In this document: piece by piece, positions 1 to 7,873 of the stretch | How positions within the stretch are numbered: the stretch's first letter is position 1 | Layout of the letters: the number at the start of each line of letters is the position of its first letter | Assembly (NCBI GenBank): GCA_002452745.1 | Contig: DKFC01000053.1 | Location: 1 to 64,000 of the forward strand | DNA length: 64,000 nt | Source of the DNA: Firmicutes bacterium UBA6806 | GTDB lineage: Bacteria > Bacillota > Clostridia > Peptostreptococcales > Acidaminobacteraceae | Direction: 5' to 3' | Notes under the pieces: generated by a model | Database searches by the model: none | What the model saw: the letters and a program-made list of their open reading frames with translations, nothing else | What the model was told of the DNA's origin: nothing | Position numbers and translations under genes: made by a program

Positions 1-17
1 TTTATTAGATTTTCAGT

Positions 18-47
18 GCCCTCCTATAAAAGGGGGTTGTTTTTTTG
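18..47 (+). terminator. Possible rho-independent terminator for a gene left of the window
   Basis: A short stem pairs CCCTC (19-23) with GGGGG (32-36), with one U-G pair, and is followed by a T-rich tract at 37-46. The stem is short and no plus-strand gene is visible upstream, so this is tentative. Confidence 0.3.
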
Positions 48-77
48 TAAAAAAAAACGACTTGGTAAAGTCGTTTT
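41..77 (-). terminator. Rho-independent terminator of the HesB-like gene
   Basis: A perfect 10-bp stem (54-63 with 68-77) around the tetraloop GGTA. Read on the minus strand it is followed by a long run of T. It lies 16 bp beyond the stop codon at 93 and is a strong intrinsic terminator for that gene. Confidence 0.8.
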
Positions 78-92
78 CGCTTTTTCAGCATC

Positions 93-404
93 TTAACCGC
101 AACTTGAACATGATCCACAAGCAGATGGTTGAACGTTAACTGGTTGAACAGAGTATCCGTTTCCAACCCATTCTACTTTGATTTCACCAACTGAATCAAA
201 TACTGATTTTTCAAGAACGAAGTTTACACCAGCGATAATTTCAACTAAGTCACCTTCATTTTGATTATCTAAACCAAGGCCAAAGCTCGGACCACTACAT
301 CCCATTCCAGCGATAAACACTCTGATGTTTTGTGGTTTATCTGCTTGAGCTGCCAATACTTCTTGAATCTTTGCACAAGTTTCATCATTAGTAGCAATAT
401 ACAT
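93..404 (-). CDS. HesB/IscA-like small protein with Cys-rich C-terminal tail
   Basis: A 103-residue protein of the HesB-like/iron-sulfur biosynthesis fold. The ATG at 404 is chosen because GGAGG sits 7 bases upstream; an in-frame ATG at 419 has no such site. The core carries the segment GMGCSGPSFGLGLD, which resembles the first conserved Cys region of A-type Fe-S carriers. The extreme C-terminus is ACGSCSSCG, with three closely spaced cysteines where IscA proteins usually have CGCG. Relatives called HesB-like selenoproteins occur in anaerobes; here the tail positions are all Cys with no in-frame TGA. The role is probably Fe-S or metal handling, but no Fe-S assembly gene is adjacent. It is a single-gene unit with its own terminator. 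Confidence 0.75.
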   Translation of the reverse strand: MYIATNDETCAKIQEVLAAQADKPQNIRVFIAGMGCSGPSFGLGLDNQNEGDLVEIIAGVNFVLEKSVFDSVGEIKVEWVGNGYSVQPVNVQPSACGSCSSCG

Positions 405-514
405 TGTACTCACCTCCATTAATCACATTATAGTATAATTCCGAGTAAATTAGTAGAGATAAATTAAAATTTTAAACAATATTTACAATTTGTTAGATTT
501 TACACACATTGCTT

Positions 515-1396
515 TTACTCAAAGTCATCCAGTTCTATTTCCTCACCAGATTTAATTTTATAGAGGGACTGGTTAAACGCCATAATAAACGCCTGAGCCT
601 TTGAATTCTCTCGTTTAACCATCAAATACTCCCCATCATAATCCGTTCTGATGGAAAATGAACTCCGCTTAAAATTCGATTTATCGCCTTCAAAATGCCT
701 ATTTATAACCGCCTCAGCAGAAATTTTACTGATGGGAAAAACGTCTATGCGCCCCTCTTTTAGTTTTTGAAAACACTCGACTTCATCTATTGAAAGATCA
801 TATGGTATCCCGAGGTTGTCAAATACGCTGATATAGTAATACCCTTCTATTCCCCCGACCTTATACTGATTTAAATCACCGAAATTATCTAGCTGAACGC
901 CAACTTCATCTGCTGAATCATCTTCTGAATAATAGTAAAAATAATCTACACGCTCCGTGTCAATCAGGCTGTCTGAAAATAGATAAATAGCTTCTCTTTC
1001 TCGGGTTCTATAATAGGGAAACGCCGCAAAGGCATCCCCAATATCCATAAGGTAAAGCCCCCTTGCCCATGACATCATCCTAATTTCATAGTCAACCCCC
1101 ATATCGTCTAAGACTGCTTTTACCAGCTCATATTCACTCCCCTTGATCTCACCGTTTTCAGTATAGATGTAAGGTTCATACTCACCCGACACAAACACAA
1201 GTGGTCCAGAAGTATCAAAATCCAGATTCTCTGGCGTACTGTAAAGAACTGTCTTGACGGGAATCGGTCTATCCACCCTATTCTCCGTCAGCCTGAGGTA
1301 GTAAAAACTCGTTAACATGCCAATGGTTATCAGCATCAACAGCAGATTTGCAGCCATACTGGCCCTTTTGTTCATCTTATTCCCCGTCTTCCCCAT
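515..1396 (-). CDS. Membrane-tethered extracellular solute-binding (SBP_bac_3-like) protein
   Basis: A 293-residue protein with one N-terminal membrane helix (about residues 14-32) and an extracytoplasmic domain resembling family 3 periplasmic binding proteins (type 2 PBP fold). No lipobox is seen, so the helix is probably retained as an anchor. The ATG at 1396 has TTGGAG 6 bases upstream; a TTG at 1408 has no ribosome site. It begins 12 bases after the stop of the HAMP/HD-GYP gene and is evidently co-transcribed with it, with no transporter permease nearby. This suggests ligand sensing for the phosphodiesterase rather than uptake, which is inference. The ligand is unknown; amino acids are typical for the fold. 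Confidence 0.7.
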   Translation of the reverse strand: MGKTGNKMNKRASMAANLLLMLITIGMLTSFYYLRLTENRVDRPIPVKTVLYSTPENLDFDTSGPLVFVSGEYEPYIYTENGEIKGSEYELVKAVLDDMGVDYEIRMMSWARGLYLMDIGDAFAAFPYYRTREREAIYLFSDSLIDTERVDYFYYYSEDDSADEVGVQLDNFGDLNQYKVGGIEGYYYISVFDNLGIPYDLSIDEVECFQKLKEGRIDVFPISKISAEAVINRHFEGDKSNFKRSSFSIRTDYDGEYLMVKRENSKAQAFIMAFNQSLYKIKSGEEIELDDFE

Positions 1397-1408
1397 GATA
1401 CACTCCAA

Positions 1409-2725
1409 TTAGAATTCGTTGACTTCAGCCTTCAAGACCCCTAAGAAAGCATCTACCAGTTTTCCATCGAATTGATTTTCCTTTCCCTTAATCAATTCAC
1501 TGATGGCTTGTTCTCTCGTCAGAGGCGTTTTACGATAAGCCCTGGAACTGGTCATGGCATCATAGGCATCTGCAATGGTGATAATTCTCGATTCCAACAT
1601 GATGTCCTCACCTTTAATCCCATTATTGTATCCCTTTCCATCGTATCTCTCATGATGCTGTAGAATAATCTGAGCACTATCAGATAAAAACTCTATATCC
1701 TTGAGTATCTGATATCCTATATCGCAATGTCTCTTTATTTGATTGAATTCATCGTCTGTAAGAGGTGTTTCCTTGTTTAAAATTTCCATTGGAACGCCAA
1801 TCTTGCCAATGTCGTGTAAAATAGCCGCCATGTTGAGATTCCTCTTATCCCTTGCATTCATGCCTATCTTTTCGGCAAGCAGCATCGAATACTTTTGAAC
1901 CCGATCACAATGCCCGCGAGTATATGAATCATTTGCCTCAATGGCATTTGCAAGCACCATAATCGTCTCCTGATAATTCCTGTCCAAAGTCCCTACGAGA
2001 TTTTCAAGTTCCTCGTTCATGGCAGTCGTCTCTTCATAGAGTGCTTGAATTTCACTGTGATTCGATTCAATCTCTCCAATATGTTCTCGAATCTGACGCT
2101 GCATGGTTTGAATCGTCTCTTCTAGAGAACCGATTTCATCATGTGATTTTACTTCCAAAGAACTGTCAAGATTGCCAAGTGCTATTTGATTTGCCACTTC
2201 TGTAATCCGAATAAGCGGTCTTGTAATATGGGCTGATATCCACAGGATAATCCAGCCTAAAACTGTAATTTCCAAAAGTCCTAAAAAGACTTCATATATA
2301 ATATCGTGCATTTTCTTTTGATTATAGTATTTATCTGTAAGCGAAATCATAATGTTTCCAATATGATGATCTTCAAAAAATATCTGTCTTGAACGACTCA
2401 AAAAACGCCGTTCTTCATCATCGAAGAGCTTCGTCTTTCGGACGATAATATTTCCATTTTGATCTGTAATAACCACTTCTGCAACATTTTCATCCATTAT
2501 GATTGTAGCGGCTATATCTTCTACATTTTTGAGGTCAAAATCCCAAAGTGGTCGTTTTACGGCATTGACACCGATTTCCACTGTGTTGTTTAGGCTCTCA
2601 GTCATGTCTTCAATCATATCCCGACTCTTGACAAAATAAATAATGCTGAGCCTGATGAGAGTCAACACCAATATCACCGAAATAATATAAAAAGTTAAGC
2701 GTCCCCGTACACTTCTAAATTTCAT
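1409..2725 (-). CDS. Membrane HAMP/HD-GYP cyclic-di-GMP phosphodiesterase-like sensor
   Basis: A 438-residue protein. Two membrane helices (about 9-30 and 145-167) flank an extracytoplasmic region. A HAMP domain (about 168-220), a coiled-coil linker and a C-terminal HD-GYP domain (about 245-430) follow. Metal-ligand motifs are present: HDIGKIGVP and HHERYDGKGY. Two signature positions deviate: the usual GYP reads GYN, and the usual HP of the second motif reads HC. HD-GYP enzymes hydrolyse c-di-GMP to pGpG or GMP; activity is plausible since the metal ligands are kept, but the deviations leave doubt. The gene is the first of a pair with the tethered binding protein downstream. Confidence 0.85.
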   Translation of the reverse strand: MKFRSVRGRLTFYIISVILVLTLIRLSIIYFVKSRDMIEDMTESLNNTVEIGVNAVKRPLWDFDLKNVEDIAATIIMDENVAEVVITDQNGNIIVRKTKLFDDEERRFLSRSRQIFFEDHHIGNIMISLTDKYYNQKKMHDIIYEVFLGLLEITVLGWIILWISAHITRPLIRITEVANQIALGNLDSSLEVKSHDEIGSLEETIQTMQRQIREHIGEIESNHSEIQALYEETTAMNEELENLVGTLDRNYQETIMVLANAIEANDSYTRGHCDRVQKYSMLLAEKIGMNARDKRNLNMAAILHDIGKIGVPMEILNKETPLTDDEFNQIKRHCDIGYQILKDIEFLSDSAQIILQHHERYDGKGYNNGIKGEDIMLESRIITIADAYDAMTSSRAYRKTPLTREQAISELIKGKENQFDGKLVDAFLGVLKAEVNEF

Positions 2726-2822
2726 AAAAACTCTCTCAATCTCCTCTAAACCGATTTAGATTATTTTACATCAAAGTGTGCCATAGCGCAAACACTTCAT
2801 GTATCTTTAACAAAATTTGTTT

Positions 2823-2855
2823 TAAAAAGGCAACTGATATCACCAGTTGCCTTTT
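2823..2855 (-). terminator. Intrinsic terminator downstream of the chemoreceptor gene
   Basis: Stem GGCAACTG (2829-2836) with CAGTTGCC (2844-2851), followed by T runs on both sides. It lies 23 bases beyond the stop of the methyl-accepting protein. It separates that gene from the HD-GYP pair further left and could work in both directions. Confidence 0.8.
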
Positions 2856-2877
2856 TTGTCTACAGCTTTTAAATAAC

Positions 2878-4884
2878 TTACATCTTAAATTTGCTAATTT
2901 CACTATCCAATTGAATCGAAATTTGATTGAGGGATTGAGCGGCCTTCGCCACTTCCTCAACTGCGTAAGTCTGCTGATCCATGGAAGCCGTTACCTCTTC
3001 TGAAGCCGCCGCAGTTTCCTCAGACACAGCTGAAATGTTTTCAATACTGCTCACGATTCTCTCTTTGTCCTCGTTGACCTGAGTGACTGAACCTCCAATT
3101 GAAACGATGTTGGTATTGATGAGCTCATAGGCATTTCGAATGACTTCAAAAGCGTTTATAACTTTTTGCACCGCCTCATTTTGTTTAGTGGAAATATTTT
3201 TGAGCGACGTCATGCTCGTAACTGATTTTGAACCATCTTCTTGAATATTTAGAACGATTTCCTTAACCTGTTCAGCTGCCTTTGCTGATTCCTCTGCAAG
3301 TTTTCGAATTTCCTCAGCGACAACTGCAAATCCTCTGCCGTGTTCACCGGCTCTTGCCGCTTCAATAGAGGCATTGAGTGCTAGTAAATTAGTCTGAACA
3401 GATATGGCTGATATAGAATCAAGAATCGTTCCAATTTCAACCGTTCTCTCATTTAACTGCATGATGACTTTCTCAATTTCCTGATTTGCCTGAATGGACT
3501 CGTTGTTTCTCTCTCCCAACTCGTTAACTGAGTGAAGGCCTTCATCATAGGCATCACTTGTCTGTTTGGAAGATTCAATCATATCTTTTGTATACTGATT
3601 GAGTTCTTCAAGCTTATCTGACAGCGACTTGGCAATCATGGCACTGCTCTCAGCATCTGATGCCTGATCCTGCGCTCCTTTGGCAATATCTTCAACTGTT
3701 CTTGCCACTTCATCTGCCGAAGCGCTGACCTCCTCACTGGTGGCCGCCAAGCTCTGAGACGAAATTGTCAGGTGCGAAGAGACGCTTTGAATATTTTCTA
3801 CCAATTTACCAAGGTCTTCAATCGTCTCGTCAAAGAACTGACTCAATATACCCATTTCATCCTTGGAAACCACTTGGGATTTCGCACTCAAATCACCCAT
3901 TCTGACTCGTTTCATCGCCTCTATGAGTTTTCTTATATTTGTGTTGATTTTAGCAGTAAACCCAATGACAATTAACAGAACGAAAATCAATGCCCCAATA
4001 GATACCATAGCAATCATCATAATCAACGACATAATGTCACGATCGACTTCATCATAGTATAGGGTGGCTACAACCGACCAGTTCACAGATGGAAGCCTGT
4101 AAATAGAAGCGTACTTTTTCTTTGAAACGCCATCTTCATCATACAGGTACTCAACGCCTTCAATTTTAGGGTCTTTAAGTGCCTTGACGATTTCCTGCGT
4201 ATTTAATTCAGTCCCTATCTTATCCGCTTTCGCATGAGTCATGATGATGTTGTTATCGTCCACAATCAGCGGATATCCCTTTTCACCGATTTTAATATCC
4301 TTGGTTTGCTCATTGAGCACATCCAGTGCTATATCAGCTCCAATAACGCCAATTAATTTATTTCGATTGTCATAAACTGGTTCACAGGCTGTTACCACCA
4401 TTTTGTTCACCGTGTCATCAAAGTAAGGGTCCGTCCACATGAACTTCCCGGCCTCTTTGGCAGCAATATACCAATCTCTGGTCCGCGGATCATAATCTGG
4501 CCCTAAATCATCAAACGGCTTCAAAATCATTTGCCCGTTCTCTGTTCCCACATAGAGGAACAAAATATCAGAATTTGTTTGAATATACGAGTCCAAAACC
4601 TCTAATAAATCTTTCTCTGCGGTTGGTGAACTCAATGCACTTTTGACCACTTCTTGATTGGCCAGTGCCTCAATAATGCTCTCAAATCCCGACAAGTAGT
4701 TTTCAACTGACAATCCAATCTGTTTTCCTAAATAGTTGACAGACTCCTTTTGCTTGTCCACAAAAGCTGCCCTGACCCTTAGAGCAACCCCAATCCCGAC
4801 AATCAACTGAGAAATAATAATGACCGTGATGAAAATGGATATAATGGTCTTTCTCAAGCTGCGCTTAACCTTAATCTCTCCCAT
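2878..4884 (-). CDS. Methyl-accepting chemotaxis protein with dCache_1 sensor
   Basis: A 668-residue transmembrane chemoreceptor. TM1 is at about 11-33, followed by an extracellular dCache_1 domain (about 35-275), TM2 (about 280-305), HAMP (about 305-357) and a cytoplasmic signalling domain with the conserved hairpin tip EEIRKLAEESAKAAEQVKEI. The dCache domain shows the spacing Y-x4-R-x-W-Y (YDPRTRDWY) and a later Asp in GADIAL, which matches the published amino-acid-binding signature of dCache_1AA domains. An amino-acid ligand is therefore a reasonable prediction. The start is supported by AGGAGG 6 bases upstream. No chemotaxis kinase genes lie in the window; it should signal through CheA/CheW encoded elsewhere. 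Confidence 0.93.
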   Translation of the reverse strand: MGEIKVKRSLRKTIISIFITVIIISQLIVGIGVALRVRAAFVDKQKESVNYLGKQIGLSVENYLSGFESIIEALANQEVVKSALSSPTAEKDLLEVLDSYIQTNSDILFLYVGTENGQMILKPFDDLGPDYDPRTRDWYIAAKEAGKFMWTDPYFDDTVNKMVVTACEPVYDNRNKLIGVIGADIALDVLNEQTKDIKIGEKGYPLIVDDNNIIMTHAKADKIGTELNTQEIVKALKDPKIEGVEYLYDEDGVSKKKYASIYRLPSVNWSVVATLYYDEVDRDIMSLIMMIAMVSIGALIFVLLIVIGFTAKINTNIRKLIEAMKRVRMGDLSAKSQVVSKDEMGILSQFFDETIEDLGKLVENIQSVSSHLTISSQSLAATSEEVSASADEVARTVEDIAKGAQDQASDAESSAMIAKSLSDKLEELNQYTKDMIESSKQTSDAYDEGLHSVNELGERNNESIQANQEIEKVIMQLNERTVEIGTILDSISAISVQTNLLALNASIEAARAGEHGRGFAVVAEEIRKLAEESAKAAEQVKEIVLNIQEDGSKSVTSMTSLKNISTKQNEAVQKVINAFEVIRNAYELINTNIVSIGGSVTQVNEDKERIVSSIENISAVSEETAAASEEVTASMDQQTYAVEEVAKAAQSLNQISIQLDSEISKFKM

Positions 4885-5147
4885 AATAAGCCTCCTAGCC
4901 CTTACTGCATAGCAGTTTTATTCTCTCCCAGACAAAACTCCTTGTAAAAAAAATACCCAAACATAATTTTATCAATCAGAGTGCATTACGTCAATTTATT
5001 TTGAAAATTTAGGAATTGATGCCATAATTATTCCAACCTGAGCACCATGCTCCTAGGAAAGCTGAAATATCATCATCACTGATTACTTAAATGTTATATA
5101 TTCAAAAAATCAAGCGGGACACAAAGCTCTATTTTTAATATATGTAT
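4885..5147. other. Intergenic stretch between the chemoreceptor and the PadR operon
   Basis: No coding region is supported here. It is AT-rich and should hold the leftward promoter of the chemoreceptor gene, although no unambiguous -35/-10 pair stands out. The right edge joins the PadR operator. Confidence 0.5.
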
Positions 5148-5178
5148 TTCGCATATATGTTGTTGACATATATGCGAA
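5148..5178. promoter_or_regulatory. Perfect 13-bp inverted repeat, probable PadR operator
   Basis: Half-sites TTCGCATATATGT (5148-5160) and ACATATATGCGAA (5166-5178) are exact reverse complements separated by 5 bases. The right half overlaps the -35 box TTGACA of the promoter at 5163. A further partial half, GCATATAT, follows at 5181-5188 inside the spacer and -10 region. Occupancy would block the promoter, the classic arrangement for an autorepressed PadR operon. That PadR binds here is inference from position. Confidence 0.75.
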
Positions 5179-5191
5179 CAGCATATATAAT
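5163..5191 (+). promoter_or_regulatory. Sigma-A promoter of the padR-permease operon
   Basis: Consensus TTGACA (5163-5168), a 17-bp spacer and consensus TATAAT (5186-5191). Transcription would start near 5198, about 87 bases before the PadR ATG. The operator palindrome overlaps the -35 box. Confidence 0.85.
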
Positions 5192-5284
5192 CATGTTATC
5201 AAATAAATCCGCTTTTTTTGTAGAACTGTGACTGATAGACGCAGTTGTCTACCGATATAAATAGTGGATTATCAGGAGGTCAAT

Positions 5285-5626
5285 ATGAAGGGGAAACCTG
5301 GAAGACATGTACCCGCTTTTGTTCTGCTTCAACTTGCAAAATCGCCAAACTACGGCTTACAGATATTAAATGATCTAAAAGAGACACTTCCCGTGTGTCA
5401 TCTGGACAGTGCCGCCGTCTACAGGGCACTGAACAGTTTGGAATCCAGCGGATGCGTCTTATCCTATGATGAACCTGAGCCACAAAACGGCGTCGTAAAA
5501 AAATACTATAAAATCACGCCGGCAGGCCACGATGAGCTCAAAAAAATGCATGACGATATCCTGATGAGGCTTGCAAATCTCAAGTACTTTATTAAGACAT
5601 ACGAGGAAATGGAGGAAGGCCTATGA
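5285..5626 (+). CDS. PadR-family transcriptional regulator
   Basis: A 113-residue winged-helix regulator of the short PadR type, with little beyond the DNA-binding domain and a final dimerisation helix. Typical PadR features are GLQILNDL, then the recognition region AAVYRALNSLESSGCV, and the wing ending in KKYYKITPAGHDEL. The ATG at 5285 is preceded by AGGAGG at 5274-5279; an in-frame GTG at 5264 lacks a site. Its stop overlaps the next start (ATGA), so it is translationally coupled to the two permease genes. It probably represses its own operon through the palindrome at 5148-5178. The inducer is unknown. Confidence 0.9.
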   Translation: MKGKPGRHVPAFVLLQLAKSPNYGLQILNDLKETLPVCHLDSAAVYRALNSLESSGCVLSYDEPEPQNGVVKKYYKITPAGHDELKKMHDDILMRLANLKYFIKTYEEMEEGL

Positions 5627-6102
5627 CGACATTCATCATCTATGGCACGGTAATCGTTCTTCTGATTATCTCCACCCTGAAAGACCCGCAGAAATCAAAA
5701 AAAGCCCTCAAAATAGGCTTTAATTCGTTTAAAAAATTGCTTCCATCCATCGTTCCCATGATGGTGGGCATTGGGATTATCCTCTCAATTATGAGTCCAG
5801 AAGCCGTCAGCGCCATTTTGGGTGAAAAGTCTGGAATCGGCGGCGTCATCCTCGGGCTCATCATAGGTTCAACCGCTTTTATGCCCAGTTTCGTTGCCTT
5901 TCCCCTTGGTGCAAATCTCTTAAGCCACGGCGCAGGCTATCCGCAAATTGCAGGTTTTATCTCCAGCCTTATGGCGGTTGGCCTCGTTTCACTTGGACTT
6001 GAAATCAAGTATTTTGGAAAAAAAGCCGCAGTGCTGAGAAATCTCACTGCCTTCGCAGCCTCAATTACCTTTGTCATCGTCATTTGGAGGGTTATGTCAT
6101 GA
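5623..6102 (+). CDS. Permease half-protein 1 (ArsP/DUF318-type)
   Basis: A 159-residue integral membrane protein with about four to five helices, resembling one half of the predicted permease family formerly called DUF318 (ArsP_1, which includes YraQ and organoarsenical exporters). Full-length family members are about 300-350 residues, so this and the following gene together would make one permease. Motifs such as MMVGIGIILS and STAFMPSFVAFPLGA are seen. No metal-binding Cys cluster is visible. It overlaps padR by four bases and the next gene by four bases (ATGA), so the subunits should be made in equal amounts. The substrate is unknown. Confidence 0.75.
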   Translation: MTTFIIYGTVIVLLIISTLKDPQKSKKALKIGFNSFKKLLPSIVPMMVGIGIILSIMSPEAVSAILGEKSGIGGVILGLIIGSTAFMPSFVAFPLGANLLSHGAGYPQIAGFISSLMAVGLVSLGLEIKYFGKKAAVLRNLTAFAASITFVIVIWRVMS

Positions 6103-6659
6103 AAAATAGAACTTCTAACCTCATTGGGTTCATCAAGCACTACAAATGGGCCATCGCTCTCATGATTGCCCTTATCGTTGTAAATCTTTTAAATCCCATC
6201 CTTGGAAAATCAGCCAACAGACTCACCATGTCGAATTTTCTGACCATGCTCGGTGTCCTGCCGCCAATTCTCGTCCTAATTGGCCTTTTAGATGTTTGGG
6301 TGCCAAAGGAAATCATGATTAGGTACATGGGAGAAGACTCTGGGTTAAAGGGACTTGGAATTGCGCTTCTACTTGGTTCCTTTGCCGCAGGCCCACTCTA
6401 TGCCGCCTTTCCAGTTGCGGCGATTCTGCTGAAAAAAAGAGCTCGCCTCTCTTATGTGATGTTCTTCCTCGGCGTTTGGTCAACTGCCAAGCTCCCTATG
6501 GTCATGTTCGAATACACCTCTTTTGGCGGCACTTTCACTGCCATACACATTGTCTCAAACTTAACCGTGTTCCTCATTGGCGCACTGCTCATTGAAAAAA
6601 CTTTTTCTAAAGAGTCGAAAGAAGCCGTTTATAAAGCCGCCTCCGAACTCTCTCAATAA
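6099..6659 (+). CDS. Permease half-protein 2 (ArsP/DUF318-type)
   Basis: A 186-residue membrane protein with about five helices. It is related in pattern to the preceding half: compare the segment LLGSFAAGPLYAAFPVAAIL with the corresponding F-P-x-G/A motif of half 1. The ATG at 6099 has GGAGG at 6086-6090 and overlaps the stop of half 1. The pair presumably forms a heterodimeric transporter, each half giving one repeat of the internally duplicated family fold (inference). It ends the PadR operon; the next genes converge from the other strand with only 10 bases between. No clear terminator was found in that short gap. Confidence 0.75.
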   Translation: MKNRTSNLIGFIKHYKWAIALMIALIVVNLLNPILGKSANRLTMSNFLTMLGVLPPILVLIGLLDVWVPKEIMIRYMGEDSGLKGLGIALLLGSFAAGPLYAAFPVAAILLKKRARLSYVMFFLGVWSTAKLPMVMFEYTSFGGTFTAIHIVSNLTVFLIGALLIEKTFSKESKEAVYKAASELSQ

Positions 6660-6669
6660 ATCCACAAAA

Positions 6670-7005
6670 TCATGCAAACACCTTTTGGAGCAACACCATG
6701 TAGACCAGTGTTCCGCCGCCAATGCTCAGGAGAACATTATTCCGCCATTTGTGGAGCAAGACAATACTCAAAATGGCAATCAACTCACCCAATCCGCCTT
6801 TTACGCCGCTGACTGGAATATTTCTGAGACAGTAAACGACCAAAAGTCCCATCATAGCAGTTGGCAAGACCTTTCCAAGATACAGAACCATTTGGGGCAG
6901 GTCTTTTTTTTCTGGAAACAGCAGAAAGGGCGTAAACCTCGTGACCATTGTCCCCAGCGCAACAGCCAGTATCATAATCATCGTTTGCAGTGGTGTCAGT
7001 TGCAT
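6670..7005 (-). CDS. azlD: AzlD-like branched-chain amino acid exporter small subunit
   Basis: A 111-residue membrane protein with about four helices, the usual size of AzlD. The motif VTRFTPFLLFPE near the N-terminus is typical of the family. The ATG at 7005 has AGGAGGT 7 bases upstream and lies within the last codons of azlC, so the two are coupled. AzlC and AzlD together form a branched-chain amino acid exporter; the homologous pair in Bacillus exports leucine analogues and in Corynebacterium (BrnFE) exports Ile, Leu, Val and Met. The actual substrate here is unproven. Confidence 0.88.
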   Translation of the reverse strand: MQLTPLQTMIMILAVALGTMVTRFTPFLLFPEKKDLPQMVLYLGKVLPTAMMGLLVVYCLRNIPVSGVKGGLGELIAILSIVLLHKWRNNVLLSIGGGTLVYMVLLQKVFA

Positions 7006-7703
7006 GCAAACCACCTCCTAGCCAAGAGAACGACTAAAATGATGCCCATAGAGGGAATTACCAGATTTCCCGGGCCAAAAATCACAAGTCCCAACACCGT
7101 TCCCACAACACCAATAACGCCATTGATTCGATTTTCACGCCTCTTCATCTGCTCTAGGAAGAGGACCACAAACAAAGCTGTCAATGCGAAGTCCATTCCG
7201 CTTGTGTCAAAGGAGATGACAGCGCCAAGAACCCCTCCTAGAAATGTGCCAAATACCCAGTAAAGATAGTCCAGCAGTGAAATAAAGAGATAAAACTCTC
7301 TACGGTGTACGCCTTCTGGCGGCTCTACACTGGATGAAATGGAAAAAGTCTCATCACAGAGGACATAAATTAGAAAGTACCTGATCTTGCCAAGTCCTTT
7401 GTATTTTTCCAACATGGATATGCCATAAAACAAGTGCCTTGCATTGACTAGCAAACTGAGCACAAAGGCCTCCACAGGATTAAACGCAACCGTTAAAAGC
7501 GTTATTGCCACAAATTGCATACTGCCGCAAAAGGCAATAGCACTCATGAGAACCGACCAAATAACCGAATAGCCCTTTGTCGCCATCAAGACCCCATAAG
7601 TCATCCCCAAGACCAAAAAACCGGTTAATACCGGTACCGTATGTGGAAAGGCCGCTTTGAGCGCTCTCAGATATTTGTGCTTATCATTTACGGATTCTAC
7701 CAC
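6996..7703 (-). CDS. azlC: AzlC-like branched-chain amino acid exporter large subunit
   Basis: A 235-residue integral membrane protein of the AzlC family. Diagnostic segments are GFLVLGMTYGVLM near the N-terminus, the FCGSMQFVA motif and NARHLFYGISM. No in-frame ATG lies at the start, so the GTG at 7703 is taken; AGGAGG lies about 13 bases upstream, rather far, and the true start is slightly uncertain. It overlaps azlD by 10 bases. The upstream region, shared with the divergent XRE-cupin regulator, holds a perfect 22-bp palindrome at 7730-7751, suggesting direct control by that regulator. Confidence 0.9.
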   Translation of the reverse strand: MVESVNDKHKYLRALKAAFPHTVPVLTGFLVLGMTYGVLMATKGYSVIWSVLMSAIAFCGSMQFVAITLLTVAFNPVEAFVLSLLVNARHLFYGISMLEKYKGLGKIRYFLIYVLCDETFSISSSVEPPEGVHRREFYLFISLLDYLYWVFGTFLGGVLGAVISFDTSGMDFALTALFVVLFLEQMKRRENRINGVIGVVGTVLGLVIFGPGNLVIPSMGIILVVLLARRWFACN

Positions 7704-7729
7704 CTTGACTTGTACACCTCCTCGTATTA

Positions 7730-7751
7730 CACTATATAGTAATATATAGTG
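7730..7751. promoter_or_regulatory. 22-bp palindrome in the azlC/regulator divergent promoter
   Basis: Half-sites CACTATATA (7730-7738) and TATATAGTG (7743-7751) are exact reverse complements around GTAA. It lies 27 bases upstream of azlC, close to where its promoter must be. It is a strong candidate operator for the divergent XRE-cupin regulator. Confidence 0.7.
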
Positions 7752-7873
7752 AACATTCGTAAATTATATTTTATTAATTTTAACTAATATTTTATGTATA
7801 TTTCACGCTTCCGTCAACCCTTTTTTTTATTATTTTTTAAACTGCCCTGTAGCGGTTTATACAAGGAGTCCTC

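Noticed and set aside
1409..2725. HD-GYP gene as a pseudogene because GYP reads GYN
   Set aside because: The frame is intact and all metal-ligand histidines and aspartates are present; a substitution is not evidence of decay.
5623..6659. A frameshift splitting one permease gene
   Set aside because: The second half has its own GGAGG site and ATG, and ATGA overlap with a membrane-helix start; two-gene permeases of this family are plausible.
6577..7263. A 228-residue open frame on the plus strand across azlD and azlC
   Set aside because: It is antisense to two clear membrane-protein genes with good ribosome sites, has low-complexity polar composition and no start signal.
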